A DNA stretch of 64,000 nt from an uncultured Oscillospiraceae bacterium (GCA_949743955.1 CATJVQ010000027.1:1-64000), one strand, 5' to 3'. Positions 18,196 through 29,476 are shown, counted from the stretch's first letter. Program-made: numbers and translations. Notes: a model not told the origin generated them from the letters alone.

Positions 18196-19365
18196 TCAGC
18201 GCCCCAGCTCCAGCAGCCTGCGGGATGCTTCATGCGTATCCTCATGCCTGCCGAAGGCGGTCAGGCGGAAGCACCCTTCCCCGCTCTGACCGAAGCCGGC
18301 TCCCGGTGTGCCAACAACGCCCGCCCTCTCGAGCAGGAAATCAAAGTACTCCCACGACGTCATCCCGCCCGGGCAGCGCAGCCACACGTAGGGCGAATTC
18401 TTCCCGCCCGTGTAGGCGATCCCCAGCGTTTCAAGCGTCTCAGAGAGGACGCGCGCGTTCTCGCGGTAGTAGTCGACAGCTTCGCGTGTCTGCCGCCGCC
18501 CCTCTTCGCTCAGGACTGCCGCCGCCGCGCGCTGCACGACATAGGACGTGCCGTTATACTTGGTAGACTGCCGCCGCAGCCACAGCCTCCCGAGCTTCTG
18601 CCCGTCGCGCTCGAGCGCCGAGGGGATGACCGTATACCCACACCGCAGGCCCGTGAAGCCCGCCGTCTTCGAGAAGGAGCAGAACTCGATAGCGCACTCC
18701 TCCGCCCCCGGCACCTCGAAGATGCTCCGCGGCATCCCCTCCTCGCACACGAACGCCTCATACGCCGCGTCGAAGAGGATCACCGCCCCGCACGCGCGCG
18801 CCCACTCGACCCACTGCGTGAGCTGCGGCAAGCTGTACACAGCCCCCGTTGGGTTATTGGGCGAGCAGAGATAGACAATGTCCGCCCTTGTCCCTGCCTC
18901 GGGCAGGGGCAGGAAGCCGGTGTCCGCCGCCGGTAAGAACGAGACCGGGCGTCCCGCCATCCGGTTGGTGTCCACATAGACCGGATAGACCGGATCCGGG
19001 ATGAGCACGCGCAGATCCGTATCAAAAATGTCGAGGATGTTGCCGAGGTCGCTCTTTGCGCCGTCGCTGACAAAGACGTCGCCGGCCTCCACGTGCGTGC
19101 CGCGCGAGGCGTAGTACGCCGCGACCGCCTCGCGCAGGAACGCGTACCCCTGATACGGCCCGTACCCCCGGACCTGTTCCCCCATCTCCTGCGCCGCATC
19201 CCGCAGCGCATCCACGACGCAGGGGCACAGCGGCCTCGTCACATCGCCTATCCCCAGCCGGATGAGCTTCCGCTCCGGGTGCGCCTCTTGAAACGCCTGT
19301 ACGCGCCGGTCAATTTCGGCGAAGAGATAGTCGTCTTTAAGCTCCAGATAGTGCCGGTTGATCAT
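18196..19365 (-). CDS. dapL: LL-diaminopimelate aminotransferase
   Basis: A 389-residue class I PLP aminotransferase of the DapL type. It converts tetrahydrodipicolinate plus glutamate directly to LL-2,6-diaminopimelate, bypassing the acyl-blocked route. Seen here: the N-terminal [45 protein letters not shown], the PLP lysine in [15 protein letters not shown], and Arg in CFRLTAFG. Its product is the substrate of DapF, which is fused to CarB two genes upstream. Its ATG overlaps the pyrG stop (ATGA), so it is firmly in the operon. Confidence 0.93.
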   Translation of the reverse strand: MINRHYLELKDDYLFAEIDRRVQAFQEAHPERKLIRLGIGDVTRPLCPCVVDALRDAAQEMGEQVRGYGPYQGYAFLREAVAAYYASRGTHVEAGDVFVSDGAKSDLGNILDIFDTDLRVLIPDPVYPVYVDTNRMAGRPVSFLPAADTGFLPLPEAGTRADIVYLCSPNNPTGAVYSLPQLTQWVEWARACGAVILFDAAYEAFVCEEGMPRSIFEVPGAEECAIEFCSFSKTAGFTGLRCGYTVIPSALERDGQKLGRLWLRRQSTKYNGTSYVVQRAAAAVLSEEGRRQTREAVDYYRENARVLSETLETLGIAYTGGKNSPYVWLRCPGGMTSWEYFDFLLERAGVVGTPGAGFGQSGEGCFRLTAFGRHEDTHEASRRLLELGR

Positions 19366-20996
19366 GCCTGTTCTCCTCCTTCTGCTTCTTCTGAACGGAT
19401 CCGGGACGCCTCGATAAACGCGCGGAACAGCGGATGTGCCCGATTCGGGCGGGACTTAAACTCCGGATGATACTGCACGCCCACAAAAAACAGATGCTCC
19501 CGCAGCTCCACCGCCTCGACGAGCCGCCCGTCCGGCGAGACGCCGCTGACCGTCATCCCCGCCGCTTCGAGCCGCCCGCGGTAGTCGTTGTTGAATTCGT
19601 AGCGGTGGCGGTGCCGCTCCCCCACCTCCGCCTTTTGATACGCCTCATGCAGCCGCGTCCCTCCGGCGATCCGGCATGGGTAGCTTCCCAGCCGCATCGT
19701 GCCGCCCTTGGGCAAGTTCCCCTGCTGGTCGGGCATCAGGTCGATGACACAGTCCGCCCCGTCCGGGGAGAACTCGCGGGAATTGGCCGCCTCCAGCCCC
19801 GGGATGCTGCGTGCCAGCTCGATAACCGCCACTTGCATTCCCAGGCAAATGCCGAAGTACGGCACGCCGTTTTCCCTCGCGAAGCGCGCCGCCGCTATCA
19901 TCCCCTCGATGCCGCGCCCGCCGAAGCCGCCCGGCACGATGATGCCCGCGCACCCCTCGAGCGACGCCGTCCCCTCAGTCTCGAGGCATTCCGCGTCTAC
20001 CCAGTCGATCTCGACCTTCACCCCGCGCTCGTACCCCGCGTGCCGCAGCGCCTCGGCCACGGAGAGATATGCGTCATGCAGGCGCACATACTTGCCCACG
20101 AGCGCGATGCGCACAACCCTTTCGCTCCGCTCCATCCGCCGGAGCATCTCCTCCCATTCGCTGAGGTCGCACGGCGCGCTCCCAAGCCCCAGGCTGCGGC
20201 ATACGATGTCCCCGAGCCCGTTCTTTTCAAGCATCAGGGGCGCTTCGTACAGCACCGGCAGTGTCCGGTTCTCGATGACACAGTCCTTCCCGACATTGCA
20301 GAACAGCGCTATCTTTTCAAAGATGTCCGCTTCCAGCGGTTCGTCGCACCGGCACACAATGATATCCGGGCTGATGCCCATCCCCTGGAGCTCGTGTACG
20401 GAGTGCTGTGTCGGCTTCGACTTGTGCTCCCCGGACGAGGCGAGGTACGGCACGAGCGTGACATGCAGGAACAGGCAGTTTTCCCGCCCCTGCTCGCGCG
20501 CCACCTGCCGGATGGCCTCCAGAAACGGCTGGCTCTCGATGTCGCCCACCGACCCGCCGATTTCCGAGATGACCACCTGTGCCCCCGTCTTGTGCCCGAC
20601 GGCATAGAGAAACGCCTTGATCTCGTTCGTCACGTGCGGGATGACCTGCACCGTCTCGCCCAGATATTTCCCCGCGCGCTCCTTGTGTAAGACGTTCCAG
20701 TAGACCTTCCCCGTCGTCAGGTTGGAGAAGCGGTTGAGGTCCTCGTCGATAAAGCGCTCGTAATGCCCGAGGTCGAGGTCGGTTTCGGCGCCGTCCTCGG
20801 TGACGAAAACCTCCCCGTGCTGGTAGGGGCTCATCGTGCCCGGGTCCACGTTGATATACGGATCCAGCTTCTGCGCCGCGACAGTCAGCCCCCGCGCCTT
20901 TAAGAGCCTTCCGAGCGATGCGGCCGTGATGCCCTTCCCCAAACCGGACACCACGCCCCCGGTCACAAAGATAAACTTTGTCTTCGCGTTCTCCAT
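19362..20996 (-). CDS. pyrG: CTP synthase
   Basis: A 544-residue CTP synthase. The N-terminal synthetase domain starts [22 protein letters not shown] with its P-loop. The C-terminal class I glutamine amidotransferase domain has the nucleophile in [17 protein letters not shown] and His-Glu in [12 protein letters not shown]. It makes CTP from UTP, ATP and glutamine. The ATG at 20996 overlaps the TGA of the carB-dapF gene by one base. In this operon it stands with purF and carA, the other glutamine-using nucleotide enzymes. Confidence 0.97.
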   Translation of the reverse strand: MENAKTKFIFVTGGVVSGLGKGITAASLGRLLKARGLTVAAQKLDPYINVDPGTMSPYQHGEVFVTEDGAETDLDLGHYERFIDEDLNRFSNLTTGKVYWNVLHKERAGKYLGETVQVIPHVTNEIKAFLYAVGHKTGAQVVISEIGGSVGDIESQPFLEAIRQVAREQGRENCLFLHVTLVPYLASSGEHKSKPTQHSVHELQGMGISPDIIVCRCDEPLEADIFEKIALFCNVGKDCVIENRTLPVLYEAPLMLEKNGLGDIVCRSLGLGSAPCDLSEWEEMLRRMERSERVVRIALVGKYVRLHDAYLSVAEALRHAGYERGVKVEIDWVDAECLETEGTASLEGCAGIIVPGGFGGRGIEGMIAAARFARENGVPYFGICLGMQVAVIELARSIPGLEAANSREFSPDGADCVIDLMPDQQGNLPKGGTMRLGSYPCRIAGGTRLHEAYQKAEVGERHRHRYEFNNDYRGRLEAAGMTVSGVSPDGRLVEAVELREHLFFVGVQYHPEFKSRPNRAHPLFRAFIEASRIRSEEAEGGEQA

Positions 20997-23900
20997 CAAA
21001 TCTCCACCGTCCCTTCAAAGACCTTTGTGCATCCGCCTGTCAGGGTGAGCGATCCGTCCTGATCATAGCGCACCGCGAGAGTGCCGCCGCGCAGGCTTAC
21101 AGAAATTTCCTCCCCGTATCCGCACTTCCCACCTAGGACGCTCGCGGCCGCCGCCGCGCACGCGCCCGTTCCGCAGGCGAGCGTTTCGCCGCTGCCGCGC
21201 TCCCACACACGCATGATGAGTGCGCCCGGCCCTGTCACGCGCACGAACTCCACATTCACGCGCTCCGGGAACAGCGGGTTAAACTCGAATGCCGGGCCGA
21301 TTTTCTCAATCTCAATCGGATCCACATCGTCCACAAACACCACGCAGTGCGGGTTCCCGACAGAGATGCACGTGATCTCCCATTCCTTCCCGGCGATCTC
21401 CACCCGCCGCCGGACGATGCTCTCCCCCTCGAGCAGGACGGGGATCGCCTCCGGCGCGAGCTGCGCCTTGCCCATGTCCACGGACACGCTATCCACCACG
21501 CCCGCGCGCGGATAGAGCCGCAGCCGCCGGATGCCTGAAAGCGTCTCAATATCCATGACGGCGCGCCGCACGAGCCCGCTCTCATAGAGGTACTTGCCCA
21601 CACAGCGGATGGCGTTGCCGCACATTTTGCCTTCGCTGCCGTCGCTGTTGAACATGCGCATGCCCGCGTCGGCTTTGTCCGAGGGGGTGATGAGCACAAT
21701 CCCGTCCCCGCCGACACCGCGGTGCCTCTCCGAAAGCAGGACGCTCAGCGACTCCGGCGAGCGCACCTCCTGCGAGAAGCAGTCGAAATAGATGTAATCG
21801 TTCGCGCACCCGTGCATCTTGATAAACTTGAGCGGACGCCGCGTCGCCCGCAGGTGGTTGAGGTCCACAAGCTCCGTGTTCTGCTGCGTGTAGCGCCCGA
21901 TGAGGCTGCGCGCGAGCGCCGTGGCTGTGTCGAGCGACGTCAGGCACGGGATGGCCCGCTCCACCGCCATCCGCCGGATGCGGACGCTGTCCCGCTCCGG
22001 GAGGCGGCCGTGCGCCGAGGTGGAGACCACCACCTGGATTTTCCCACTCTCCAGCAGCGTCAGCGGATTCTCGTCCGACTCGTGAATCTTCCCGGTCTCG
22101 ATGACTGGGAGATCCGCCGCGCGCAGCTCCTCAGCCGTGCCGTGCGTGGCGTAGAGCGTGAAGCCCGCCTGATAATAAAGCCGCGCCACCGCTACGGACT
22201 CGGCCTTGTCCGTGTCGCGCACCGTGATGAGCGCGCCGCCCGTGTGCGGCAGGCGGTACCCCGCCGCGCAGAGGCCCTTAAAGAGGGCTTCGTCCATCGT
22301 GCGCCCCACACCGAGGACCTCACCTGTCGACTTCATCTCGGGGCCGAGCTGGGTGTCCGCGCCCGCGAGCTTCTCAAACGAGAAGACCGGCACCTTCACC
22401 GCGAAATACGGCGGCTGCGGATAAAGCCCAGTGCCGTACCCCATGTCGCACAGGCGCTCCCCAAGCATCGCCCGCACGGCCAAGTCCACCACCGGCACCC
22501 CCGTCACCTTGCTGATATACGGCACCGTCCGCGACGAACGGGGATTGACTTCGATGACATAGAGCACCCCGTGATGGGCGACATACTGGATGTTGACGAC
22601 GCCCTTCGTCCCCACCGCGAGCGCCAGGCGGCGCGTGCAGTCGATGAGCCGCTCCGTGAGGGGGCCGGAGAGGTTCCACGCCGGGTACACCGCGATGGAG
22701 TCCCCCGAGTGGACGCCCGCCCGCTCGATGTGCTCCATGATCCCCGGGATGAGCACGTCCTCCCCGTCGCAGACAGCGTCGACCTCGAGTTCCACCCCGG
22801 CGAGGTACTGATCGATGAGGATGGGCCCCTCCCCGCCGCCGTTCGAGAGAATGATGCGCATGGACTCGCGCACGTCCTCATCGGAAAAAGCGATGATCAT
22901 GTTCTGCCCGCCGAGCACGTAGGACGGGCGCAGCAGCACCGGATAGCCGAGCCGCTTCGCCGCGGCGAGCGCACCGTCCGTATCCAGGACGCTCTCCCCC
23001 TTCGGGCGGGGAATCTGGAGCCTTTCGAGCAGTTCGTCGAAGCGCTCGCGGTCCTCGGCCAGGTCGATGCTGTCCGCCGACGTGCCGAGGATCCGCAGCC
23101 CCTGCGCGGAGAGGGCGCCGGTGAGCTTAATCGCCGTCCCCCCGCCGAAGGCCGCCACCACGCCCCAGGGCTTCTCCGTCGCCGCCACGCCGAGCACGTC
23201 CTCGGCGCACAGCGGCTCGAAGTAGAGCCGGTCGGCCGTATCGAAATCAGTCGAAACGGTCTCCGGGTTGTTGTTGACGATGACAGCATCGTACCCCTGC
23301 CGCTGCAGCGCGCGCACGCACTGGACAGACGCATAGTCAAACTCGATCCCCTGCCCTATCCGGATAGGCCCGCTGCCGAGCACCATCACCGTGCTACGCT
23401 CCTCGCCCTTCTCCGCGAGCAGCTCCGCCGCCTCGTTCTCCTCATCGTATGAGGCGTAGAAGTAGGGGGTCTGTGCGGCGAACTCGCCCGCGCAGGTGTC
23501 GACCATCTTGTAAGCGGGGGGTAAACGCAGCTTCTGCGGCAGCATCGCGCCCGAAAGCCGCTCGATAGCCGTGTCCGGGAAGCCCAGCCGCTTCGCCTCC
23601 CGAATGACGTCCTCCGTCAGCGGCCCTGCCTGGAGCCTTTGCTCCATCTCCACAAGGTTTTGGAGCTTGTGGAGGAACCAGGGGTCAATCCTCGTCAGCG
23701 CGTGGATGTCCTCTACCGCGATACCCCGGCGCAGCCCTTCAGAGACAGCGAACAGGCGCTGATCGTCGCACACGGCAATCTGCCGGCGCAGGGATGCGTC
23801 GTCAAGCGCCCGCATCCGGGGCAGGGACAGGCAGTCCACCCCCAGCTCCGCCCCGCGCACGGCCTTCATCAGCGCCGCCTCGAAGCACGGGGCGATGGCC

Positions 23901-25048
23901 ATTACCTCTCCCGTGGCTTTCATCTGTGTGCCTAGGCGGCGATCGGCGTAGACGAACTTGTCGAACGGCCAGCGCGGGAGCTTGACGACCACATAGTCGA
24001 GCGCCGGCTCGAAGCAGGCGCACGTCTTGCCCGTGACAGCGTTCGTAATCTCCGGAAGCGTATACCCCACGGCCACCTTTGCCGCCACCTTCGCGATGGG
24101 ATACCCTGTCGCCTTCGACGCGAGCGCCGACGAGCGCGACACTCGCGGATTCACTTCAATGACCGCATACTCCATGCTGTCCGGATTTAGGGCGAACTGG
24201 CAGTTACACCCGCCCTCGACACCCATCGCCTCGATGATGGAGAGCGCCGCCGAGCGGAGCATCTGGTACTCGGGATCGGCGAGCGTCATGGCCGGGGCGG
24301 CGACAATGCTGTCCCCCGTGTGGACGCCCACCGGATCCATATTCTCCATTGAGCAGACAGTGATGCTGTTGCCCGCCCTGTCGCGCATGACCTCGAACTC
24401 GATCTCCTTCCACCCGGAGACGCACTGCTCCACGAGGATCTGCCCGATGGGGGACTGGCGCAGCCCTCCTTCGGCTATCCGGCGCAGCTCCTTGTGGCCC
24501 CGCGCGATGCCGCCGCCGCTGCCGCCGAGCGTGAACGCCGGGCGCACGATGACGGGGTACCCCGTCTCCTCCGCGAACGCGAGCGCTGCCTCCATGTCCT
24601 CCACCACGCGCGAAGGGATGACCGGCTGGCCTATCCTCTCCATCGTATCCTTGAAGAGCTGCCGGTCCTCGGCGCGGTCGATGGTCTCCGGATTCGCTCC
24701 CAAAAGCCGGACGCCATGGCGCGAGAGGAACCCCTCCTTCGCGAGCTGCATGGAGAGGGTCAGCCCCGTCTGCCCGCCGAGGGTGGAGAGGAGGCTGTCG
24801 GGCCTCTCGCGCTCGATGACGCGGCGCAGCGTTTCGAGTGTCAGCGGCTCGAGGTAGATTTCGTCGGCCATGGCGCGGTCGGTCATAATCGTGGCCGGGT
24901 TGGAGTTGACGAGCACCACCTCGAGCCCCTCCTCCCGGAGCGCCTGGCAGGCCTGGGTGCCGGCATAGTCAAACTCGGCCGCCTGACCGATGACGATAGG
25001 CCCCGATCCGATGACGAGCACCTTATGAATATCACGTCTTAACGGCAT
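20996..25048 (-). CDS. carB-dapF: Fused carbamoyl-phosphate synthase large subunit / diaminopimelate epimerase
   Basis: A single 1350-codon frame. Residues 1-1072 are a complete CarB: two ATP-grasp halves ([19 protein letters not shown] near the start, [19 protein letters not shown] at about 555) and the MGS-like allosteric domain ending [14 protein letters not shown]. After a linker of about five residues (ATRRP), residues 1073-1350 form a complete Dap[33 protein letters not shown] with the first catalytic Cys, and [16 protein letters not shown] with the second. The DapF initiator Met is replaced by Leu (CTC), and no ribosome site lies near the next Met, so separate translation is unlikely. 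The ATG at 25048 has GGAGGTGA eight bases upstream and overlaps carA by 10 bases. Confidence 0.95.
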   Translation of the reverse strand: MPLRRDIHKVLVIGSGPIVIGQAAEFDYAGTQACQALREEGLEVVLVNSNPATIMTDRAMADEIYLEPLTLETLRRVIERERPDSLLSTLGGQTGLTLSMQLAKEGFLSRHGVRLLGANPETIDRAEDRQLFKDTMERIGQPVIPSRVVEDMEAALAFAEETGYPVIVRPAFTLGGSGGGIARGHKELRRIAEGGLRQSPIGQILVEQCVSGWKEIEFEVMRDRAGNSITVCSMENMDPVGVHTGDSIVAAPAMTLADPEYQMLRSAALSIIEAMGVEGGCNCQFALNPDSMEYAVIEVNPRVSRSSALASKATGYPIAKVAAKVAVGYTLPEITNAVTGKTCACFEPALDYVVVKLPRWPFDKFVYADRRLGTQMKATGEVMAIAPCFEAALMKAVRGAELGVDCLSLPRMRALDDASLRRQIAVCDDQRLFAVSEGLRRGIAVEDIHALTRIDPWFLHKLQNLVEMEQRLQAGPLTEDVIREAKRLGFPDTAIERLSGAMLPQKLRLPPAYKMVDTCAGEFAAQTPYFYASYDEENEAAELLAEKGEERSTVMVLGSGPIRIGQGIEFDYASVQCVRALQRQGYDAVIVNNNPETVSTDFDTADRLYFEPLCAEDVLGVAATEKPWGVVAAFGGGTAIKLTGALSAQGLRILGTSADSIDLAEDRERFDELLERLQIPRPKGESVLDTDGALAAAKRLGYPVLLRPSYVLGGQNMIIAFSDEDVRESMRIILSNGGGEGPILIDQYLAGVELEVDAVCDGEDVLIPGIMEHIERAGVHSGDSIAVYPAWNLSGPLTERLIDCTRRLALAVGTKGVVNIQYVAHHGVLYVIEVNPRSSRTVPYISKVTGVPVVDLAVRAMLGERLCDMGYGTGLYPQPPYFAVKVPVFSFEKLAGADTQLGPEMKSTGEVLGVGRTMDEALFKGLCAAGYRLPHTGGALITVRDTDKAESVAVARLYYQAGFTLYATHGTAEELRAADLPVIETGKIHESDENPLTLLESGKIQVVVSTSAHGRLPERDSVRIRRMAVERAIPCLTSLDTATALARSLIGRYTQQNTELVDLNHLRATRRPLKFIKMHGCANDYIYFDCFSQEVRSPESLSVLLSERHRGVGGDGIVLITPSDKADAGMRMFNSDGSEGKMCGNAIRCVGKYLYESGLVRRAVMDIETLSGIRRLRLYPRAGVVDSVSVDMGKAQLAPEAIPVLLEGESIVRRRVEIAGKEWEITCISVGNPHCVVFVDDVDPIEIEKIGPAFEFNPLFPERVNVEFVRVTGPGALIMRVWERGSGETLACGTGACAAAAASVLGGKCGYGEEISVSLRGGTLAVRYDQDGSLTLTGGCTKVFEGTVEI

Positions 25049-26115
25049 GACGCTTTCACCTCCATCAGATGGAAAAATTTCTGGAACAGGAACGCCGTAT
25101 CGCGCGGCCCGGCGCACGCCTCCGGGTGGAACTGCACCGAAAACGCGGGGATGTCCGAATACTCCAGCCCCTCGCACGTGCCGTCGTTGGCGTTCTCATA
25201 GCTCATCCCGGCCCCGGCGCGGAGCGAAAGAGCGTCGACAGCGTAGCCGTGGTTCTGGCTCGTGATGAAGACCCGGCCCGATACCGTATCGCGCACAGGC
25301 TGGTTCGCTCCCCGGTGGCCGTAGAGGAGCTTCACCGTCCGCGCCCCCCTCGCCAGCGCGAGAAGCTGGTGCCCAAGGCAGATCCCGAAGAGAGGAACGC
25401 CGCTCTCACTCACCGCACGCAGCGCCTCGATGATCTCCGGGTTATCCGCCGGATCCCCGGGGCCGTTCGAGAGCATGACGCCGTCCGGACGCAGGGCCAA
25501 GAGTTCTTTCGCCGAAGCGGAAGGGGGCACCCGCCACACCTTTGCGCCCCGCTCACAGAGCGCGCGCACGATGCCCTCCTTCGCCCCGAAGTCCCACAGC
25601 GCCACAGTGAAGCGCGCGTCCGGTGCGCCGCACAGCTCCTTTTCCCGGCATCCCACCGCCTGGACGGCTCCCGCCAGGCGGAGAGTGCGCAGGCGCTCGA
25701 GATCGCACTCCGGCGAGCCGGCAATCCGCGCGTTCATCACACCCCGCTCGCGCACCAGCCGGGTGATGGCGCGTGTGTCCACCCCACACAGGCCTGGAAC
25801 ACCCCGTTCCTTTAAAAAGGTGTCGAGACCGCCCTCGCTCCGGAAGTTGGAGGGATCCCGACACCATTCTCTGAGAATATATCCCCGCAGAGCGGGCTGT
25901 CCGCTCTCAAAATCCGCCGGAATCACCCCGGCATTGCCGATGAGTGGAAATGTCTGCACGACAAGCTGCCCATAATAGCTCGGATCCGTGAGCGTTTCGA
26001 GATAGCCGGTCATGCCGGTGGTGAAGACAAGCTCCCCATCAGCCTCTCCCGCCGCCCCGAAGCGTTCACCCGAAAACACATGTCCGTCCTCGAGAATCAG
26101 GTATCCCCTGCTCAC
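25039..26115 (-). CDS. carA: Carbamoyl-phosphate synthase small (glutaminase) subunit
   Basis: A 358-residue CarA. The N-terminal domain begins GYLILEDGHVFSGERFGAAGE. The C-terminal class I amidotransferase domain has the nucleophile Cys in LFGICLGHQLLALARG and His-Glu in FSVQFHPEACAG. It releases ammonia from glutamine and channels it to CarB for carbamoyl phosphate, used in arginine and pyrimidine synthesis. The start is a GTG at 26115 overlapping the purF stop (GTGA). Its end overlaps the carB start by 10 bases. Confidence 0.95.
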   Translation of the reverse strand: MSRGYLILEDGHVFSGERFGAAGEADGELVFTTGMTGYLETLTDPSYYGQLVVQTFPLIGNAGVIPADFESGQPALRGYILREWCRDPSNFRSEGGLDTFLKERGVPGLCGVDTRAITRLVRERGVMNARIAGSPECDLERLRTLRLAGAVQAVGCREKELCGAPDARFTVALWDFGAKEGIVRALCERGAKVWRVPPSASAKELLALRPDGVMLSNGPGDPADNPEIIEALRAVSESGVPLFGICLGHQLLALARGARTVKLLYGHRGANQPVRDTVSGRVFITSQNHGYAVDALSLRAGAGMSYENANDGTCEGLEYSDIPAFSVQFHPEACAGPRDTAFLFQKFFHLMEVKASCR

Positions 26116-27551
26116 GATAAATCCCCCTCCTTATGTATCTGTCCGGCCTCCAGCTCAAATTTGGTGTGATGCCCCGGCGAAACCGGGTATTCCCCGTCAA
26201 AGCACCCCAGACAAAGCCCGAGCCTGCACCCGCCGCACGCCTCCCGGAGCCCCCGGACGCTTAAGTACCCCACGCTGTCCGCCCCGATGAAGGCTGCTGT
26301 CTCCTCCACGCTCATGCGGTTGGCGATGAGGTTCTCCGCGCTGTCAATGTCCGTGCCGAAATGGCACTCGTATCGGAAAGGCGGCGACGACACCAAGAGA
26401 TGCACCTCCTTCGCCCCCGCCGCGCGTAAGAGCGCCACCGTCCGCCGGCTGGTCGTCCCGCGCACGATGGAGTCGTCCACCATGACAACCCGCTTCCCCC
26501 GCACGTTGCGCACGAGCGGGTTGAGCTTCAGCCGGACAGCCGCGTCCCGCTGCTGCTGGGACGGGAAAATGAAGCTGCGCCCGATATAGCGGTTCTTCAC
26601 AAAGCCCGGCGCAAACGGGAGGTTCCCGGCGCGGGCATACCCCATCGCCGCCTCGGTGCCGCTGTCCGGCACGCCGCAGACGATGTCCGCCTCTATCGGA
26701 TGCTCGCGGTAGAGCGCCTCCCCCATCCGGATGCGCGCGTCATAGACGCTTAGCCCCTCCATCACGGAGTCGGTGCGGGCGAAGTAGACGTATTCAAACA
26801 CGCACATCCCCTCTTTCCCCGGGGTGAGCGCCTGGCGGGAGCGGATCTCCCCATCCGTCGACACGGTCACCAGCTCGCCGGGGGACAGATCCCGCTCGAA
26901 CGTGAAGCCCGCGCACTCGAGCGCGCAGCTCTCCGAAGCGAAGGCGATGTCCGTTCCGTTTCGCCCGAGGCACAGCGGCCGGAAACCGTGCCGGTCCCGC
27001 AGGGCGATGAGCCTCCCCCCGCTGCCGAGCACCACGAGCGAAAACGATCCGACAAGCTGCCTCGCCGCGAGCTCCACAGCCTGCTCGATGTCCCCCCACT
27101 TAAGCGCCTCAAACGCAATGAGGGCGGCGATGACCTCGCTGTCACTCTGGGCGGCGAAGTTGCAGCCGGCGTCCTGGAGCTTTTTGCGGATGGCCGGTGC
27201 GTTGACAATATTGCCGTTATGCACCGCCGCGAGCCGCCCGCGCAAGTACTCGACCACCATGGGCTGAACGTTGTCGCGCGAGTTGGCGCCGGTGGTGGAG
27301 TAGCGCACATGCCCCACGGCCGCTTGCGCGCGCGGCATCTTTTCGAGTTCCGCGGCGGAAAAGACCTCGCTCACGAGTCCCACGTCCTTGTGATAGAGGA
27401 TGGAATTATCCCGCAGCACCGCGATGCCCGCGCCCTCCTGCCCCCGGTGCTGGAGTGCCAGAAGCGCATTGTACGTCACTCCCGCCGCCTCGTCCGCCTT
27501 CATCCGCACGCCGAACACGCCGCATTCCTCATGCGGTTTTCCGTCTCTCAA
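26112..27551 (-). CDS. purF: Amidophosphoribosyltransferase
   Basis: A 479-residue PurF. A short propeptide (MRDGKPHEE) precedes Cys10 in CGVFGVR, the class II glutaminase nucleophile freed by processing. The phosphoribosyltransferase domain contains KRVVMVDDSIVRGTTSR. Cys pairs in CGGCRLGLCLGCF indicate the iron-sulfur-containing Bacillus-type enzyme. It catalyses the first step of purine synthesis. The start is a TTG at 27551 after GGAGGAGGGAG; no ATG fits. TTGA overlaps the ANTAR gene stop. PurF outside a pur operon but inside a glutamine operon is notable. Confidence 0.95.
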   Translation of the reverse strand: MRDGKPHEECGVFGVRMKADEAAGVTYNALLALQHRGQEGAGIAVLRDNSILYHKDVGLVSEVFSAAELEKMPRAQAAVGHVRYSTTGANSRDNVQPMVVEYLRGRLAAVHNGNIVNAPAIRKKLQDAGCNFAAQSDSEVIAALIAFEALKWGDIEQAVELAARQLVGSFSLVVLGSGGRLIALRDRHGFRPLCLGRNGTDIAFASESCALECAGFTFERDLSPGELVTVSTDGEIRSRQALTPGKEGMCVFEYVYFARTDSVMEGLSVYDARIRMGEALYREHPIEADIVCGVPDSGTEAAMGYARAGNLPFAPGFVKNRYIGRSFIFPSQQQRDAAVRLKLNPLVRNVRGKRVVMVDDSIVRGTTSRRTVALLRAAGAKEVHLLVSSPPFRYECHFGTDIDSAENLIANRMSVEETAAFIGADSVGYLSVRGLREACGGCRLGLCLGCFDGEYPVSPGHHTKFELEAGQIHKEGDLS

Positions 27552-28135
27552 CGTTCTGCTCCCTCCTCCGCGTTTTCCTCTCTGAGGATATCCTGCGCCA
27601 CGTCCCGGCGCGTCTCGCGCAGATCCATGGCTGTCTTTTCAATATAGCGGTGCGCCTCCTGCTCTGTCATGCCCCGGCGCTCAATGAGCAGGCACTTCGC
27701 CCGCCCCACCAGCCGCAGCTCCTCGAGCTTCAGGCGCAGGCGGGCGTTTTCTTCCCGGAGCGCCCACATCCTGTGGCGCGCCGCCTCCACGAGCTTTAAG
27801 GCCCGATGGAACATCTGGCGGCTTACCGGCTTCTCTACCACAAACACGCCGCCGCTCTCCACCCACGCGCTCACCTCGTCCGCCTGCTCGTTTCTGACCA
27901 CCAGAACCACGCCCGCATCCTGCCCGCGCGCCGCGCCCAGCGCCAGATCCGCGCCGAACTCGTCCGGAAGCGGGGCGTTGATCAGAATGAGCGCATACGG
28001 CGTTTCAAGCATCAGCCGGCGCGCGTCCCCTCCGCAGCCCGCCACCGAGGGCGGAGGGAACCCGCATTCCCGGACAAGCTGTATAAGCCCCGCCCGGTTC
28101 TTTTCTGCTGAGACGATAAGCACCTTTTCCTCCAA
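27548..28135 (-). CDS. ANTAR-domain antiterminator with pseudo-receiver domain
   Basis: A 195-residue regulator. The N-terminal receiver-like domain (1-120) keeps the Lys in VVEKPVS but has Asn53 where the phosphate-accepting Asp should be (ILINAPLPDEFG). A helical linker leads to a C-terminal ANTAR domain (about 135-190: AKCLLIERRGMTEQEAHRYI). ANTAR domains bind paired hexaloop hairpins in leader RNAs and prevent termination. Two such leader candidates lie at the promoters of this operon and of the divergent glutamine synthetase gene. Without the Asp it is probably controlled by a ligand, a partner or its amount, not by phosphorylation. The start is a TTG at 28135 behind GGGAGGGG. Confidence 0.88.
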   Translation of the reverse strand: MEEKVLIVSAEKNRAGLIQLVRECGFPPPSVAGCGGDARRLMLETPYALILINAPLPDEFGADLALGAARGQDAGVVLVVRNEQADEVSAWVESGGVFVVEKPVSRQMFHRALKLVEAARHRMWALREENARLRLKLEELRLVGRAKCLLIERRGMTEQEAHRYIEKTAMDLRETRRDVAQDILREENAEEGAER

Positions 28136-28153
28136 AGGGTCCCCTCCCTTCGC

Positions 28154-29476
28154 TCAATAACAGAGCAGCTCGTTTTCATGGAGATACGCGTCCTTATCCG
28201 GCGACGCCTGATATCGTTCCCATTCGCGCCGCTTTTCCGAGAGGTACTTTTCCACCGTCGGCCCGGGGAGCGCCCGGCGGATGAAGTCGCTCTTTTCCGC
28301 CGCATCCAGCGCCTCCCCGAGGGAGCGCGGCAGCGGCTCGAGCCGCCGGAGCTCCTCCGGATCCGCCCGGTAGAGATCCATCCCGCACGCCTGCCGGAGC
28401 TTCCGCCCCTTTTCGATACCCTCCAGCCCCGCCTCAAGCAGGAGCGCGAACACCAGATACGGGTTGCAGGCCGGATCGGGCAGACGCACCTCCATCCGGC
28501 AGGCGGCCCCCTTCGCCGCCGGGACACGCACCAGCTGGGAACGGTTCCCCTGCCCCCAGGCGACATACCCCGGCGCCTCCCGGCTGCCTAGGCGCGCATA
28601 CGACTGCGGGAGCGGGTTCGAGAACGCCGTTATCTCCGCCGCCCGGCAGAGGATGCCCTCAAGAAAGCTCTCCGCTTCAGGGGACATCCGGCCGTTTTCC
28701 ATCTCGAAGAGGTTCTTCCCGCCCCTCGAAAGGGAAAGGTTCGCATGCAGCCCGCTACCGCTCTCCCCGGGGAAGGGCTTCGGAAGGAACGAGGCGTACA
28801 GCCCGTTCTGCGCCGCGATAGCCTTCACCACCGACTCGAACGCGACAAGCTGATCCGCCGCACACATGGCGTCGGCATGGCGGAAGTCGATTTCGTTCTG
28901 TCCCGGCCCCTGCTCGTGGTGGGACGATTCGGGCCGCAGCCCCATCTCCTCGAGCGTCAGGCAGATTTCGCGCCGGACGTTTTCCCCCCGGTCCAGAGGG
29001 GATATGTCGCAGTACCCGGCGTGATCGTGCGGCGTGAGGGCGGGTTCGCCCTCCTCGTTCAGCCGCAGGAGGTAGAATTCGCACTCGCTGCCGATACGGC
29101 ATGAGAGCCCCATCTTCCCCGCGCGCGTGACACTCCGCCGGAGGATGGCGCGCGTGTCCCCCTCAAAGGGGGCCCCGTCCGGGCGGAACACGCCGCAGAA
29201 GAAGCGCACCACCCTCCCCTGCGCCGGACGCCACGGCAGGACAGAGAGCGTCGCCGGATCGGGGCGGAGGAAGAGGTCGGATTCCTGCACGCTTAAAAAC
29301 CCGCGCACGGCGGATGCGTCGAATGAGACGCCCTCCTCGAACGCCCGCCCGAGCTCCCCGGGCATGACGGAGACGTTCTTCTGCCGCCCAAAGAGGTCGC
29401 AGAACGCTAGGCGGATGAACTTCACGTCGTTTTCCTCAATGAAGCGGACCGCTTCTTCCCTGTTAAACTCCAGCAT
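28154..29476 (-). CDS. glnA: Glutamine synthetase, type I (GlnA-like)
   Basis: A 440-residue member of the type I glutamine synthetase family, the length of the short (GSI-alpha) group without an adenylylation loop. Seen here: GSECEFYLL with metal-binding Glu, HHEQGPGQNEIDF, GSGLHANLSL, WGQGNRSQLVRVP and EVRLPDPACNPYL. It would make glutamine from glutamate and ammonia with ATP. Several positions differ from textbook GlnA (for example PFPGESGSG). Because the three gltB-like genes upstream also resemble N-methylglutamate synthase subunits, gamma-glutamylmethylamide synthetase is a weaker alternative. It begins five bases after the third gltB-domain gene. Confidence 0.85.
   Translation of the reverse strand: MLEFNREEAVRFIEENDVKFIRLAFCDLFGRQKNVSVMPGELGRAFEEGVSFDASAVRGFLSVQESDLFLRPDPATLSVLPWRPAQGRVVRFFCGVFRPDGAPFEGDTRAILRRSVTRAGKMGLSCRIGSECEFYLLRLNEEGEPALTPHDHAGYCDISPLDRGENVRREICLTLEEMGLRPESSHHEQGPGQNEIDFRHADAMCAADQLVAFESVVKAIAAQNGLYASFLPKPFPGESGSGLHANLSLSRGGKNLFEMENGRMSPEAESFLEGILCRAAEITAFSNPLPQSYARLGSREAPGYVAWGQGNRSQLVRVPAAKGAACRMEVRLPDPACNPYLVFALLLEAGLEGIEKGRKLRQACGMDLYRADPEELRRLEPLPRSLGEALDAAEKSDFIRRALPGPTVEKYLSEKRREWERYQASPDKDAYLHENELLCY

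Noticed and set aside
21722..23452. 576-codon plus-strand open frame opposite carB
   Set aside because: Antisense shadow of a highly conserved gene; the protein is Arg/His/Pro-rich without any known domain.
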